24,264 nucleotides of DNA from CAZNMF01 sp964573795 (GTDB lineage: Bacteria > Acidobacteriota > Vicinamibacteria > Vicinamibacterales > SCN-69-37), in assembly GCA_964573795.1 (NCBI GenBank), contig CAZNMF010000375.1, positions 1 through 24,264 on the forward strand, read 5' to 3'. Below are positions 15,319-21,922 of the stretch, piece after piece (within the stretch, counting starts at the first letter, position 1; every line of letters begins with the position of its first letter). Position numbers and translations under genes: made by a program. The notes beneath the pieces are model-generated. The model did not search any database and was not told where the DNA came from. It worked only from the letters and a program-made list of their open reading frames with translations.

Positions 15319-15816
15319 CTACTGCTTGGCGCCGACGGGAATGGCGATCCCGAAGGTGTAGCGCTGCGCGTTGAAGGTATCGCCGTCCGCGCGAACGGTG
15401 CGGAAGTCGACCTGCACGCGCACGTCGAGCGTCGGGCTGACCGCGAAGTCCACACCCGCGCCCGGCTGGAACGCGAGGTCCGTCGATCCGCAGCAGTGCT
15501 CCGCGCCGATGACGAACTGGGCGAACGGCTTGACCTTCGCGTTGCCCGGGATGGCGACGCGGACGCCGCCGAGGTACGAGGTGACCGTGCCACCGTCGAA
15601 CTTGTTCAGACCGAAATCACCCACGACGCCGAACGTCGCTTTGTCCGTCGCGGGCTTGACCGATGCGTAGTCGATCGTGAAGCCAGTTGCCGTGGCTCCC
15701 TCGTCGTGCAGGAATGAAAGACCAGCCCCGACAGTGCCCTGCGCGAACGCGGGCGCCGACGTGGCGAGAAGAAGTGCCGAACCGAAAAGAATGCTCTTCA
15801 GACTGCCAATACGCAC
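15319..15816 (-). CDS. Small outer-membrane-type beta-barrel protein
   Basis: This 165-residue exported protein has a signal peptide MRIGSLKSILFGSALLLATSAPAFA with cleavage before QGTVGAG. The mature part alternates hydrophobic and polar residues in about eight strands (for example ATGFTIDYASV, ATFGVVGDFGLNKF, TSYLGGVRVAIP, VKPFAQFVIGAEH, VDFAVSPTLDVRVQVDFR, RYTFGIAIPV). It ends in a beta-strand near the C-terminus, like OmpA/OmpX-type eight-stranded barrels. A Cys-Cys pair follows GAEH. The start is GTG 15816 because a strong GGAGG (15825-15829) lies 8 nt upstream, a rarity in this window; the longer frame to 15858 is rejected. It has its own promoter, leader hairpin and terminator. Function unknown. 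Confidence 0.85.
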   Translation of the reverse strand: MRIGSLKSILFGSALLLATSAPAFAQGTVGAGLSFLHDEGATATGFTIDYASVKPATDKATFGVVGDFGLNKFDGGTVTSYLGGVRVAIPGNAKVKPFAQFVIGAEHCCGSTDLAFQPGAGVDFAVSPTLDVRVQVDFRTVRADGDTFNAQRYTFGIAIPVGAKQ

Positions 15817-15824
15817 GTAACGAA

Positions 15825-15829
15825 CCTCC
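15825..15829 (-). promoter_or_regulatory. Strong Shine-Dalgarno deciding the start at 15816
   Basis: On the minus strand GGAGG lies 8 nt before the GTG at 15816, which begins the signal peptide. Most other genes here lack such a site, which suggests this gene is translated at a high level from a conventional leader. Confidence 0.8.
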
Positions 15830-15836
15830 AAACGAA

Positions 15837-15854
15837 CCAGACACATTTGTCTGG
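15837..15854. promoter_or_regulatory. Perfect inverted repeat in the beta-barrel gene leader
   Basis: CCAGACA, a 4-nt loop and TGTCTGG form a perfect 7-bp palindrome. It ends 7 nt upstream of the GGAGG and lies inside the predicted 95-nt 5' leader. As RNA it would be a hairpin next to the ribosome-binding site; as DNA it could be an operator. Which applies cannot be decided here. Confidence 0.6.
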
Positions 15855-15917
15855 TCACTGTCTGAGCATACGACGTTTTGGTTGCTGAAATGGTTCGTCG
15901 CCGTGCGGCGGACGCGA

Positions 15918-15945
15918 ATTATTTGTATCGAATCCGCCCGTGCAA
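15918..15945 (-). promoter_or_regulatory. Sigma-70 promoter for the beta-barrel gene
   Basis: On the minus strand TTGCAC (15940-15945), 16 bp and AATAAT (15918-15923) form a reasonable housekeeping promoter. The predicted start near 15911 gives a leader of about 95 nt, the longest I infer in this window. Confidence 0.5.
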
Positions 15946-15968
15946 TCTGGTAAACGCGAAGACACTCT

Positions 15969-15984
15969 CGAACTTCGAACTTCG
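15969..15984. repeat. CGAACTT heptamer micro-repeat
   Basis: CGAACTTCGAACTTCG, two full units, lies 16 bp after the stop of the thioredoxin-NHL gene and upstream of the beta-barrel promoter. It is identical over 14 bases to the copy at 4733. Confidence 0.65.
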
Positions 15985-15999
15985 CACTGTGCCGCGCCC

Positions 16000-17517
16000 T
16001 TACGGTACTCCACCATCGCTCGTGACAATCGCGATCGTCGTGCAGGCGCCGCCGTCGAGCGACACGCGGCGAATCGCGTGGTTGTTGGTGTCGGCGACGT
16101 ACAGCGCGTCGGACGTCGCCGAGAGGCCGCCGGGCTCGTGAAAACGCGCGGCCGCGGCGGCGCCGTCTTCGTGCCCTTCGACACCGGCGCCAGCAAACAC
16201 GCGCACGTCGCCCGTCTCGGGATTCACCGTGCGAATGCGATGGTTGTACGTGTCGGCGACGAACAGCCCGCCGCGCGCGGCGGCGATGCCGAGCGGATGC
16301 TGAAAGCGCGCGGTGTCGCCGCGGCCGTCGCGATCGCCGAACTCGAAGAGATCGCCGCCGGCGATCGTGCGTACGCGATTGCGCGGCGGCAGCTCGATCG
16401 CGCGGATGATGTTGGACTCGCTGTCGGCGACGTACAGCACGTCGTCCACAATCGCCAGCCCCGACGGCTGCGCAAATGCGGCGTCGTCGACCGCGCCGTC
16501 AATGCGCGCCTCGCGGCCGGATCCCGCGTACGGAAACGCGAGCTGGCGCGCGAGATCGATCATCCAGATCTGGTGCGATCCGGCCATGGCGACGAACAGC
16601 AGGCCGCCGCGCAGGTGGACGTCCCACGGCGAGTTGAGCGGCGTCGTCGTCGCGACGCCGCCAGCGGTGCCGTAGCCGGCCTGCAGCCCCGTGCCCGCGA
16701 CCGTCGTCACGCGACGGCCGGTCAAGCTCGCGGCGCGAACCTTGTGATTCTCGGTGTCGGCGATGTAGAGAATGTCCCCGTCGACGGCCAGACCTTGCGG
16801 CCGATAGAAGCGCGCCGACTCGAACGGACCGTCCTCGTCGCCGACTTCGGCGCCGGACGCCGCGCCGATCCGGCCGCCGATCACGTCGCGGACCGTGCCG
16901 TCGAGATCGGCGACGAGCACGCGGTGATGATTGGAGTCCGCGATGAACAGCCGGCCGCTCGCCTCGTCGGCCAGCACCTTGCCGGGAAACGCGAGCGCCG
17001 CCGTCTTCACGCGCGAGCGCTCGGGCGACACCGCGATCGGCCGGCGATCGATCTTGCCCTGCTCGTCGAAGACGTGGATGACCGCGGCGATCGCCTCGTC
17101 GAACGCCTGGCCCTTCCCTTCCCCCGACGCGGCGGCCACGACGTAACCTTCGGGATCGATCAGCACCTGCGTGGGCCAGGCTCGCGCGGTGTACGCCTTC
17201 CAGATCGCGAAGTTCGCGTCGTTGGCGACGGGATGATCGATGTCGTACCGCACGAGAATGCGCCGGATGTTCTCCGACTTCCGCTCGTTCGTGAACTTCG
17301 CGGAGTGGATGCCGATGACGACGAGCTCGTCGCGGTATTTCTCTTCGAGCCGGCGGAGGTCCGGCAGGATGTGCATGCAGTTGATGCAGCCGTACGTCCA
17401 GAAGTCGAGCAGCACCACCTTGCCGCGCAGCTTCTCGAGCGTCAACGGCTCGGGAACGTTGAGCCAGTCGACGGCGCCGGTGAGCTCGGGAGCGCGGACG
17501 CGGGGGGAAGCGGGCAT
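16000..17517 (-). CDS. Thioredoxin-NHL repeat fusion protein (NHLRC2-like)
   Basis: This is a 505-residue protein. Residues ~1-150 are a thioredoxin/TlpA-like domain with VVLLDFWTYGCINCMHILPDL. The redox pair Cys44-Ile-Asn-Cys47, and a cis-proline segment (ARAWPTQVLIDPEGYV) near 115, are present. Residues ~190-500 form an NHL beta-propeller with repeated (L)FIADSNHHRVLV, LYIADTENHKVRA, LYVADSESNIIRAI, LFVADTYNHRIRT and LYVADTNNHAIRRV units. The architecture and CINCMH motif match NHLRC2-type proteins, whose biochemical role is not settled. No signal peptide is visible, so it is probably cytoplasmic. It follows the alpha/beta hydrolase by 54 bp, the gap being filled by an octamer repeat. Confidence 0.92.
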   Translation of the reverse strand: MPASPRVRAPELTGAVDWLNVPEPLTLEKLRGKVVLLDFWTYGCINCMHILPDLRRLEEKYRDELVVIGIHSAKFTNERKSENIRRILVRYDIDHPVANDANFAIWKAYTARAWPTQVLIDPEGYVVAAASGEGKGQAFDEAIAAVIHVFDEQGKIDRRPIAVSPERSRVKTAALAFPGKVLADEASGRLFIADSNHHRVLVADLDGTVRDVIGGRIGAASGAEVGDEDGPFESARFYRPQGLAVDGDILYIADTENHKVRAASLTGRRVTTVAGTGLQAGYGTAGGVATTTPLNSPWDVHLRGGLLFVAMAGSHQIWMIDLARQLAFPYAGSGREARIDGAVDDAAFAQPSGLAIVDDVLYVADSESNIIRAIELPPRNRVRTIAGGDLFEFGDRDGRGDTARFQHPLGIAAARGGLFVADTYNHRIRTVNPETGDVRVFAGAGVEGHEDGAAAAARFHEPGGLSATSDALYVADTNNHAIRRVSLDGGACTTIAIVTSDGGVP

Positions 17518-17529
17518 GGAGATGATCTG

Positions 17530-17588
17530 TATCGCACTAGCGCGCTATCGCGCTATCTGCGGATCATCGCGCTATCGGCCTATCGACC
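17530..17588. repeat. TATCGCGC octamer micro-repeat array
   Basis: There are about seven degenerate 8-bp units, including TATCGCAC, TAGCGCGC, TATCGCGC, TATCTGCG, TATCGGCC and TATCGACC, with an 11-bp variant in the middle. The array starts 13 bp before the NHL gene and extends about 17 bp into the 3' end of the alpha/beta hydrolase, supplying its stop codon and last residues. The reverse complement (GCGCGATA) recurs at 23605-23628. Confidence 0.65.
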
Positions 17589-18528
17589 TCGCGCGCCCAC
17601 CGTCCGCGCGTGCGGCCGATCGCACGAGAAACGTGTCGACCGCCGCGATCCACGCCTCGTGTGTGTTCTCCAGGTGCGCGGCGTGATCGGCGCCGGGAAG
17701 CACGACGAGCCGCTTGTCGGTTGCGGCGAGCTGCGCGACGAACTTCCGGGCGTCGGCCGGCTCGATGCCGGAGTCGCGCTCGCCGTAGATGACCAGCGTG
17801 GGCACGGTGAAGTGACGCGGATCGAGCGCGTTGAGCTCCGCGTCGTCTTTGACGTCGGCGAGGATCGGATCCGCCTTCAGCGCCTGTGCGACGAAGGCCT
17901 TGATCACGGCCGGCGGCGTCACCGCCGGCGAGATGAAGTCGCTCGCCGCCGACTCGGCAGTGTTCTTTTCGCGCGCCGGCTTCTCGGGCACGCTGCCGTC
18001 GGCAAAGCTGTCATCGGGGTCGAACGCGAACCCGAACATCACGAGGGCGCTCGCGCGCGGCGGCGCCTGCTGCGCGGCCAGCATGGCCATCGCCGCGCCT
18101 CGCGACCAGCCGACGAGCGCCGGCCGCGGCAGCGACGGGTGCTGCTGCGCGATCCACGCCAGCACGTTGACGAGGTCGAGCGCCGAACGACGCGGCGTCA
18201 TCCAGCCCGTGGCGTCACGCGGCGTCTCGCCGTAGCCGCGCAGGTCCACGGCATACGCCGCCCATCCCCGCGCGGCCAGCGAGACGAGAACCGACCGTTG
18301 CATCCCCGGAACTTGAAGATCGAAATCCGGCCGGCTGCTCCACGTGCGCCCGTGCACGAGCAGCACGGCGCCACGCGGCGACGCGGGCCGCCGCGCCCAC
18401 ACGGCCATCGGATGCCCGTCGGACGACACGGTGAGCCGCTCGAGCGCCGGCGGCGACGTCTGAGGCGTGGCCCACGCCGTCGCGACGAGCACGGCCGCAA
18501 GGCACGACGCGACAACGGCGCGAGACAT
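17572..18528 (-). CDS. Exported alpha/beta hydrolase
   Basis: This 318-residue hydrolase has a signal peptide (MSRAVVASCLAAVLVATAWATPQ). The serine-hydrolase fold shows the oxyanion HG (VLLVHGRTW, ~56-63), the nucleophile elbow GWSRG (Ser142), a probable acid in VIYGERDSGIEP and the catalytic His in LPGADHAAHLEN. A cap-like insert lies between residues ~165 and 235. The substrate cannot be told; esterase or acyl-hydrolase activity in the periplasm is the simplest guess. The start at 18528 is chosen over an upstream ATG because it begins the signal peptide and a GATAAT lies 7 nt upstream. The C-terminal tail (GGRARSIGR) is encoded partly by the octamer repeat. Confidence 0.88.
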   Translation of the reverse strand: MSRAVVASCLAAVLVATAWATPQTSPPALERLTVSSDGHPMAVWARRPASPRGAVLLVHGRTWSSRPDFDLQVPGMQRSVLVSLAARGWAAYAVDLRGYGETPRDATGWMTPRRSALDLVNVLAWIAQQHPSLPRPALVGWSRGAAMAMLAAQQAPPRASALVMFGFAFDPDDSFADGSVPEKPAREKNTAESAASDFISPAVTPPAVIKAFVAQALKADPILADVKDDAELNALDPRHFTVPTLVIYGERDSGIEPADARKFVAQLAATDKRLVVLPGADHAAHLENTHEAWIAAVDTFLVRSAARADGGRARSIGR

Positions 18529-18535
18529 CGGGGTG

Positions 18536-18541
18536 ATTATC
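18536..18541 (-). promoter_or_regulatory. -10 element for the alpha/beta hydrolase
   Basis: GATAAT on the minus strand lies 7 nt before the ATG at 18528, predicting a 1-nt leader. No SD is present. It shares the leaderless geometry of 1280-1289, 7188-7197 and 23457-23462. Confidence 0.45.
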
Positions 18542-18551
18542 GGACGGAGAA

Positions 18552-18586
18552 GACGGGGGACCAAGGGACTACGGCTTACGGCTTAC
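18552..18586. repeat. Composite micro-repeats: GGGGACCAA element plus GGCTTAC heptamers
   Basis: 18552-18569 matches the 23490-23555 array unit (GACGAGGGGACCAAGGGAC) except for one missing A. It is followed by two perfect GGCTTAC heptamers (18573-18586), the unit found three times at 21844-21864. Two repeat families are thus fused in the gap between mtnC and the hydrolase. Confidence 0.65.
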
Positions 18587-18604
18587 GACGGGATGATGCC
18601 GTAG

Positions 18605-18626
18605 GGGCGGCCCCCCGTGGCCGCCC
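18605..18626. repeat. GC-rich hairpin downstream of mtnC
   Basis: GGGCGGCC, a 6-nt loop and GGCCGCCC form an 8-bp stem 14 bp after the mtnC stop. There is no T-tract on either strand, so it may be a dispersed palindromic repeat or mRNA 3'-end stabiliser rather than an intrinsic terminator. Confidence 0.5.
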
Positions 18627-18639
18627 GTCGACTGACCCG

Positions 18640-19386
18640 TCAGCGAATCCTGTCGAACGACGACACGTGCGCGAACGCCTCGCTGTGCGGCTGATCGGGA
18701 TTGCCAGGACGGATGCTGAGCACGACCTGGCAGCCGGCTTCCTCGGCCGCGCGCAGCTCGCGCGTCACATCGGACACGAACAGCGCCTCGCCCGGCGCGT
18801 GCCCGAGCGCCGCGACGATTCGCTGGTAGCTGGCGGGCGAGATCTTCGCACCGACGGCCGTGTCGAAGAAGGCGGAGATCAGGGGCGTCAGATCGCCGTG
18901 GACGGTCGACGCGAACAGGCGACGCTGCGCGAGCTCGCTGCCCGACGAGTAGATGGCGAGGTCGATGCCCGCTGCGCGCCATCGCCGCAGCGCGTCCGGC
19001 ACGTCGGCGAAGACTTCGCCGCGAAGCTCGCCGGCCTGATAGCCGTCCTCCCAGATCAGCCCCTGCAGCCGCTTCAACGCCGGCGACTTGCGGTCGCGAT
19101 CCATCAGCCACTCGAGATATGCGACAGCCGGCTCGATGTCGTCGCGCGGGTCAGCGGGCCACGCGGGCACGGCGTCGTCCTGCGCGGCGTCGGCCGCGTG
19201 CTCCGCGCGCAGCAGCGCCATGACGTCGCGGCGCTCGTCGGTTCCTGCGCGCGACGTCAGCCACGCACGCAGCCGCACGCGGGCGTAGGGAAACAGACGT
19301 TCGTGCACGAACGCCATGGGCGTCGTCGTGCCTTCGATGTCGAGCAGAATGAGCCGGATGCGCGAGGCGGCGAGATCGATCGTCAC
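18640..19386 (-). CDS. mtnC: Acireductone synthase (enolase-phosphatase E1)
   Basis: This 248-residue HAD-superfamily enzyme of methionine salvage enolises and dephosphorylates 2,3-diketo-5-methylthiopentyl-1-phosphate to acireductone. HAD motif I is LLDIEGTTTP with Asp16 and Glu18, as typical for this family. Motif II is AIYSSGSELAQ, the motif III lysine is in VGAKISPASYQRI, and the acidic motif is FVSDVTRELRAAEEAG. The length matches the family. The GTG start overlaps the mtnD stop by 4 bases (GTGA, 19383-19386), so the two are translationally coupled and it makes the substrate of MtnD. Confidence 0.95.
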   Translation of the reverse strand: MTIDLAASRIRLILLDIEGTTTPMAFVHERLFPYARVRLRAWLTSRAGTDERRDVMALLRAEHAADAAQDDAVPAWPADPRDDIEPAVAYLEWLMDRDRKSPALKRLQGLIWEDGYQAGELRGEVFADVPDALRRWRAAGIDLAIYSSGSELAQRRLFASTVHGDLTPLISAFFDTAVGAKISPASYQRIVAALGHAPGEALFVSDVTRELRAAEEAGCQVVLSIRPGNPDQPHSEAFAHVSSFDRIR

Positions 19387-19949
19387 ATGCGATCGAACAT
19401 CGGCGGGAAGTACGCCGGGCCGAAGCAGAGCGGTTGAAAGCCTTTGTCGACGCCGGAGCTCGTGTAGTGCGGCGCCCAGCCGGCGGGATCCTTGAACAGA
19501 CGAATCGCGCGGATACGGCGGTCTGCGCAGAGATCGAACCAGTGATGGATGCCGGCGGGCACACGGATCAAATCGCCCGGGCCGACCTCGACGGCCATCA
19601 CGGGCTCGCCCTTCGGATGGATGTGAAAGACGCCACGGCCCTCGATGATGAAGCGGACTTCGTCTTCGCTGTGCCAGTGCTCGGAGTTGAAGCGATTGAG
19701 CATCGCGTCGAGGCCGGGCGTGTCCGGGAAGACGTCGATCACGTCCGCCGTCACGTAGCCGCCGCGCGCGTTGAGCTCGTCGATCTTGTCCTTGTACGCC
19801 TCGAGCACGGTGGCGGCGGGCGCGTCGGACGCGACAGGCACGCTCGGCTCGGCGCGCTCGTAGTCGACGCCGCGCGGCTCGAGCAGCGCGCGAATCGCGT
19901 CGGCGTCGTCGAACCGCTGATCCAGCTCAGGGATGGTGACGATGGCCAT
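19383..19949 (-). CDS. mtnD: Acireductone dioxygenase
   Basis: This 188-residue cupin oxidises acireductone to the methionine precursor 2-keto-4-methylthiobutyrate with Fe2+ (or to a dead-end product with Ni2+). The metal ligands are visible: His91 and His93 in HWHSEDEVRF, Glu97, and His136 in PAGIHHWFDL. The ATG has a good ribosome-binding site (AAGGAG, 19955-19960) 5 nt upstream, inside the end of mtnB; the two reading frames overlap by 23 bp. The stop overlaps the mtnC start. The arrangement mtnB-mtnD-mtnC gives three consecutive steps of methionine salvage from one transcript. Confidence 0.96.
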   Translation of the reverse strand: MAIVTIPELDQRFDDADAIRALLEPRGVDYERAEPSVPVASDAPAATVLEAYKDKIDELNARGGYVTADVIDVFPDTPGLDAMLNRFNSEHWHSEDEVRFIIEGRGVFHIHPKGEPVMAVEVGPGDLIRVPAGIHHWFDLCADRRIRAIRLFKDPAGWAPHYTSSGVDKGFQPLCFGPAYFPPMFDRM

Positions 19950-20565
19950 GGGTGCTCCTTCGTCCGAGGATCTCCAGCAGGAACTCGAGGATCTCCACGT
20001 GGCGCTCCGCGTCGTCTATCGTGGCGCCCCACGTGTAGAGGCCGTGTCCACGCAACAGGAACGCATGCGCAACAGGTTCAGCCGCCAGCCGCTCGCGCAC
20101 GGCGTCGGCCAGGCGCGTCATGTCCTGGTCGTTCTCGAGAATCGGCACCCACTCGCGATGCTCGTGCGTGCCGATGCCGTCGAGCCCTTTCAGCATCTCG
20201 TAGCCTTCGAGCGCCAGACCGCGATCGTCTGCGTGGAGATCTGAGAGCATCGTGCCCCAAACGGAATGGGTGTGCAAGACGGCGCCGGCGCCGCGCGCGC
20301 GGACGATCTCGAGGTGCAGCCGCGTCTCGGCGGAAGGCCGCGCGGCCTTCCGCCGGTCCGTCCGTACCTGCGGCACGCCGCGATCGTCAACGACGAGGAG
20401 CTCACGGCCCGTGAGCCGTCCCTTGTGCGCGGCGCTCGGCGTGATGGCGATCCGCAGCGGCCGGCGCGAGATGACGGCGCTGAAGTTGCCGCTGGTGCCA
20501 AGCACCCAGCCGCGCGCGTAGAAGCGGCGGCCGACGTCGGCGAGCTGACGGGCGAGAGACGACAT
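19927..20565 (-). CDS. mtnB: Methylthioribulose-1-phosphate dehydratase
   Basis: This 212-residue class II aldolase-fold enzyme dehydrates 5-methylthioribulose-1-phosphate in methionine salvage. It has TSGNFSAVI near residues 24-32, the zinc-site pair His98-Thr-His100 (LHTHSVWGTML), an active-site acid in RPSAETRLH (Glu80 region) and LLRGHGLYTWG with a third zinc His. Its C-terminus is short and His-rich (HGHRHHP), in the part overlapping mtnD. It is the first gene of the mtnBDC unit, 27 bp after the glycosyltransferase. The other salvage genes (mtnA, mtnE, a nucleosidase) are not in this window. Confidence 0.95.
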   Translation of the reverse strand: MSSLARQLADVGRRFYARGWVLGTSGNFSAVISRRPLRIAITPSAAHKGRLTGRELLVVDDRGVPQVRTDRRKAARPSAETRLHLEIVRARGAGAVLHTHSVWGTMLSDLHADDRGLALEGYEMLKGLDGIGTHEHREWVPILENDQDMTRLADAVRERLAAEPVAHAFLLRGHGLYTWGATIDDAERHVEILEFLLEILGRRSTHGHRHHP

Positions 20566-20573
20566 GGCAGTAG

Positions 20574-20603
20574 TGTCTACGAATTCGCGTAACTATGTCG
20601 CAA
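20574..20603 (-). promoter_or_regulatory. Possible promoter for mtnBDC
   Basis: TTGCGA (20598-20603), 18 bp and TAGACA (20574-20579) lie on the minus strand, the -35 overlapping the 3' end of the glycosyltransferase gene. The -10 is 8 nt before the mtnB ATG, again a near-leaderless geometry. The -10 match is weak; read-through from the upstream gene is the alternative. Confidence 0.35.
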
Positions 20604-21843
20604 GGGCCGCGATCGCCTCGCACGCGACGTCGGTCCCACGCTCGGCCGCGACGCGCGCGCCGATGAGTTCGGCGCGCGCGCGGTACGACGGCTCCTCCAG
20701 CAGCGCGCGCAGATGCCGCGCGACGCGCGCCGCCGCGTAGCGGCGCGCGTCGAGCACGCGGGCCACGCCGAGCCTGGCGGCGCGGAATGCGTTGTCCGGC
20801 TGGTCGTGCGCGTGCGGCACGACCAGCATGGGGCGGCCGGCACGCAGCGCCTGCGCGAGCGTGCCGACGCCGCCATGATGGACGACCGCCGCCGCGCGCG
20901 CGAAGAGCGCGGCGTGCGGCGCGTACGCGGCGGCGAAGACGCCGCGGGCGCGGGGGCCGATGGGCGCGGCGCTGTACTTGCCGACGAGCAGCACCGCGCG
21001 GCGGCCGAGGGCCTCGGCCGCGCGCGTGCTCTCGTCGTAGAACGCGCCGGGCGCGCCGACCGCCGACGACCCGAGCGTGAACACGATCGGCGGCTCGCCA
21101 TCGTCGAGAAACGCCTGCAGATCGGCGTCGATCGTGGGCTGCTGATCGTGGAACACGAAGCCCGTAATCGTCGTGTGCGGCGGCCAGTCCGGCTGCGGAC
21201 CGCCGAGCACCGGTGAGTACAACGCCAGCGTGCCGAACGACGAGAACTGCCCTTCGTACAGTGGATCACCCGTATCCGGCAGCTTCAGCTCGCGCGCGAG
21301 CTCGCGCACCGGCGCGGTCCACGATCGCGTCAAACGCCGCGCCAGCCCCATGAAGGCCCGCGCCGTGACGGTGGTGCTCCGCATCAGACGCATGAGCCCG
21401 GGCGTGGGCGGCAGCAGCGGCAGATCGTGAATCGAAAAGAACGTGGTCGGCGCGAGCGCGACCGAGAGCCACGGCCGGCCAAGCACACGCGCGACGAGCG
21501 GGCCCGCAAACGCGACCGGATGCGTGACGATCGCGTCCGCGTCACGCGCCGCCGCTCGCGTCGCGTCGAACGCCGCGCGCACGTGCGCCGCGGCCAGCTC
21601 GCGGACGACGACCTCGCTGCCGCGCGCGGGATCCATCACGCGCGCGAGCAGCGCCGCGTTGGTGGGATTGACGTCCGGTGGCACGGGACGAAATCCCACG
21701 CCCGCGCGCTCGACGATGTCGCGATAGAACGGACACGTCGCGACGATCGGCACGTGCCCGAGCTGCTTCAGCCGGATCGCGAGCGCGAGATACGGAAACA
21801 GATCGCCGTACGAGCCCCAGGTGGAGAGGAGGAGGGTGGACAC
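20593..21843 (-). CDS. GT1-family (UGT-like) glycosyltransferase
   Basis: This 416-residue GT-B glycosyltransferase has an N-terminal acceptor domain beginning LLLSTWGSYGDLFPYLALAIRL, characteristic of sterol/rhamnolipid-type GT1 enzymes. Its C-terminal donor domain has FTLGSSAV and the PSPG-like block VVHHGGVGTLAQALRAGRPM followed by VVPHAHDQPDNAFRAARLG. It probably transfers a sugar from a nucleotide sugar to a lipid or natural-product acceptor; neither can be specified. The GTG start (21841-21843) is directly abutted by three GGCTTAC heptamers, and no SD is present. Alternative in-frame starts are too far inside the conserved first strand. It precedes mtnB by 27 bp but has no obvious functional link to it. 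Confidence 0.9.
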   Translation of the reverse strand: MSTLLLSTWGSYGDLFPYLALAIRLKQLGHVPIVATCPFYRDIVERAGVGFRPVPPDVNPTNAALLARVMDPARGSEVVVRELAAAHVRAAFDATRAAARDADAIVTHPVAFAGPLVARVLGRPWLSVALAPTTFFSIHDLPLLPPTPGLMRLMRSTTVTARAFMGLARRLTRSWTAPVRELARELKLPDTGDPLYEGQFSSFGTLALYSPVLGGPQPDWPPHTTITGFVFHDQQPTIDADLQAFLDDGEPPIVFTLGSSAVGAPGAFYDESTRAAEALGRRAVLLVGKYSAAPIGPRARGVFAAAYAPHAALFARAAAVVHHGGVGTLAQALRAGRPMLVVPHAHDQPDNAFRAARLGVARVLDARRYAAARVARHLRALLEEPSYRARAELIGARVAAERGTDVACEAIAALAT

Positions 21844-21864
21844 GGCTTACGGCTTACGGCTTAC
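21844..21864. repeat. Three perfect GGCTTAC heptamers abutting a start codon
   Basis: GGCTTAC is repeated three times without mismatch, ending exactly at the GTG start codon of the glycosyltransferase. On the minus strand this reads GTAAGCC three times and then GTG. The same unit occurs twice at 18573-18586. Confidence 0.75.
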
Positions 21865-21886
21865 GGGAAGAGCGTAGCTGTGCGTC

Positions 21887-21917
21887 TTTCGAAGTTCGAA
21901 GTTCAAAGTTCGAAGTT
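21887..21917. repeat. Inverted CGAACTT-family micro-repeat (AAGTTCG)
   Basis: About four AAGTTCG/AAGTTCA units lie in the 79-bp gap between the DUF853 ATPase and the glycosyltransferase. They are the reverse complement of the repeats at 4733 and 15969. Together with the heptamers at 21844-21864 they fill most of this gap. Confidence 0.7.
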
Positions 21918-21922
21918 TGCGT

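Noticed and set aside
15153..15593. N-terminal extension of the M23 peptidase
   Set aside because: It reads antisense through the beta-barrel gene and its terminator; the lipoprotein signal begins at 15152.
15817..15858. Upstream ATG of the beta-barrel protein
   Set aside because: It would translate the leader hairpin and the SD itself; GTG 15816 has GGAGG at ideal spacing.
18605..18626. Intrinsic terminator for mtnC
   Set aside because: Strong stem but no T-tract on the minus strand; listed as a hairpin repeat instead.
15940..19437. Very long plus-strand open frame (about 1165 codons) antisense to three genes
   Set aside because: It is a GC-rich shadow: Arg/Ala/Gly/Val-dominated, no domains, and it opposes well-identified thioredoxin-NHL, hydrolase and mtnC genes.
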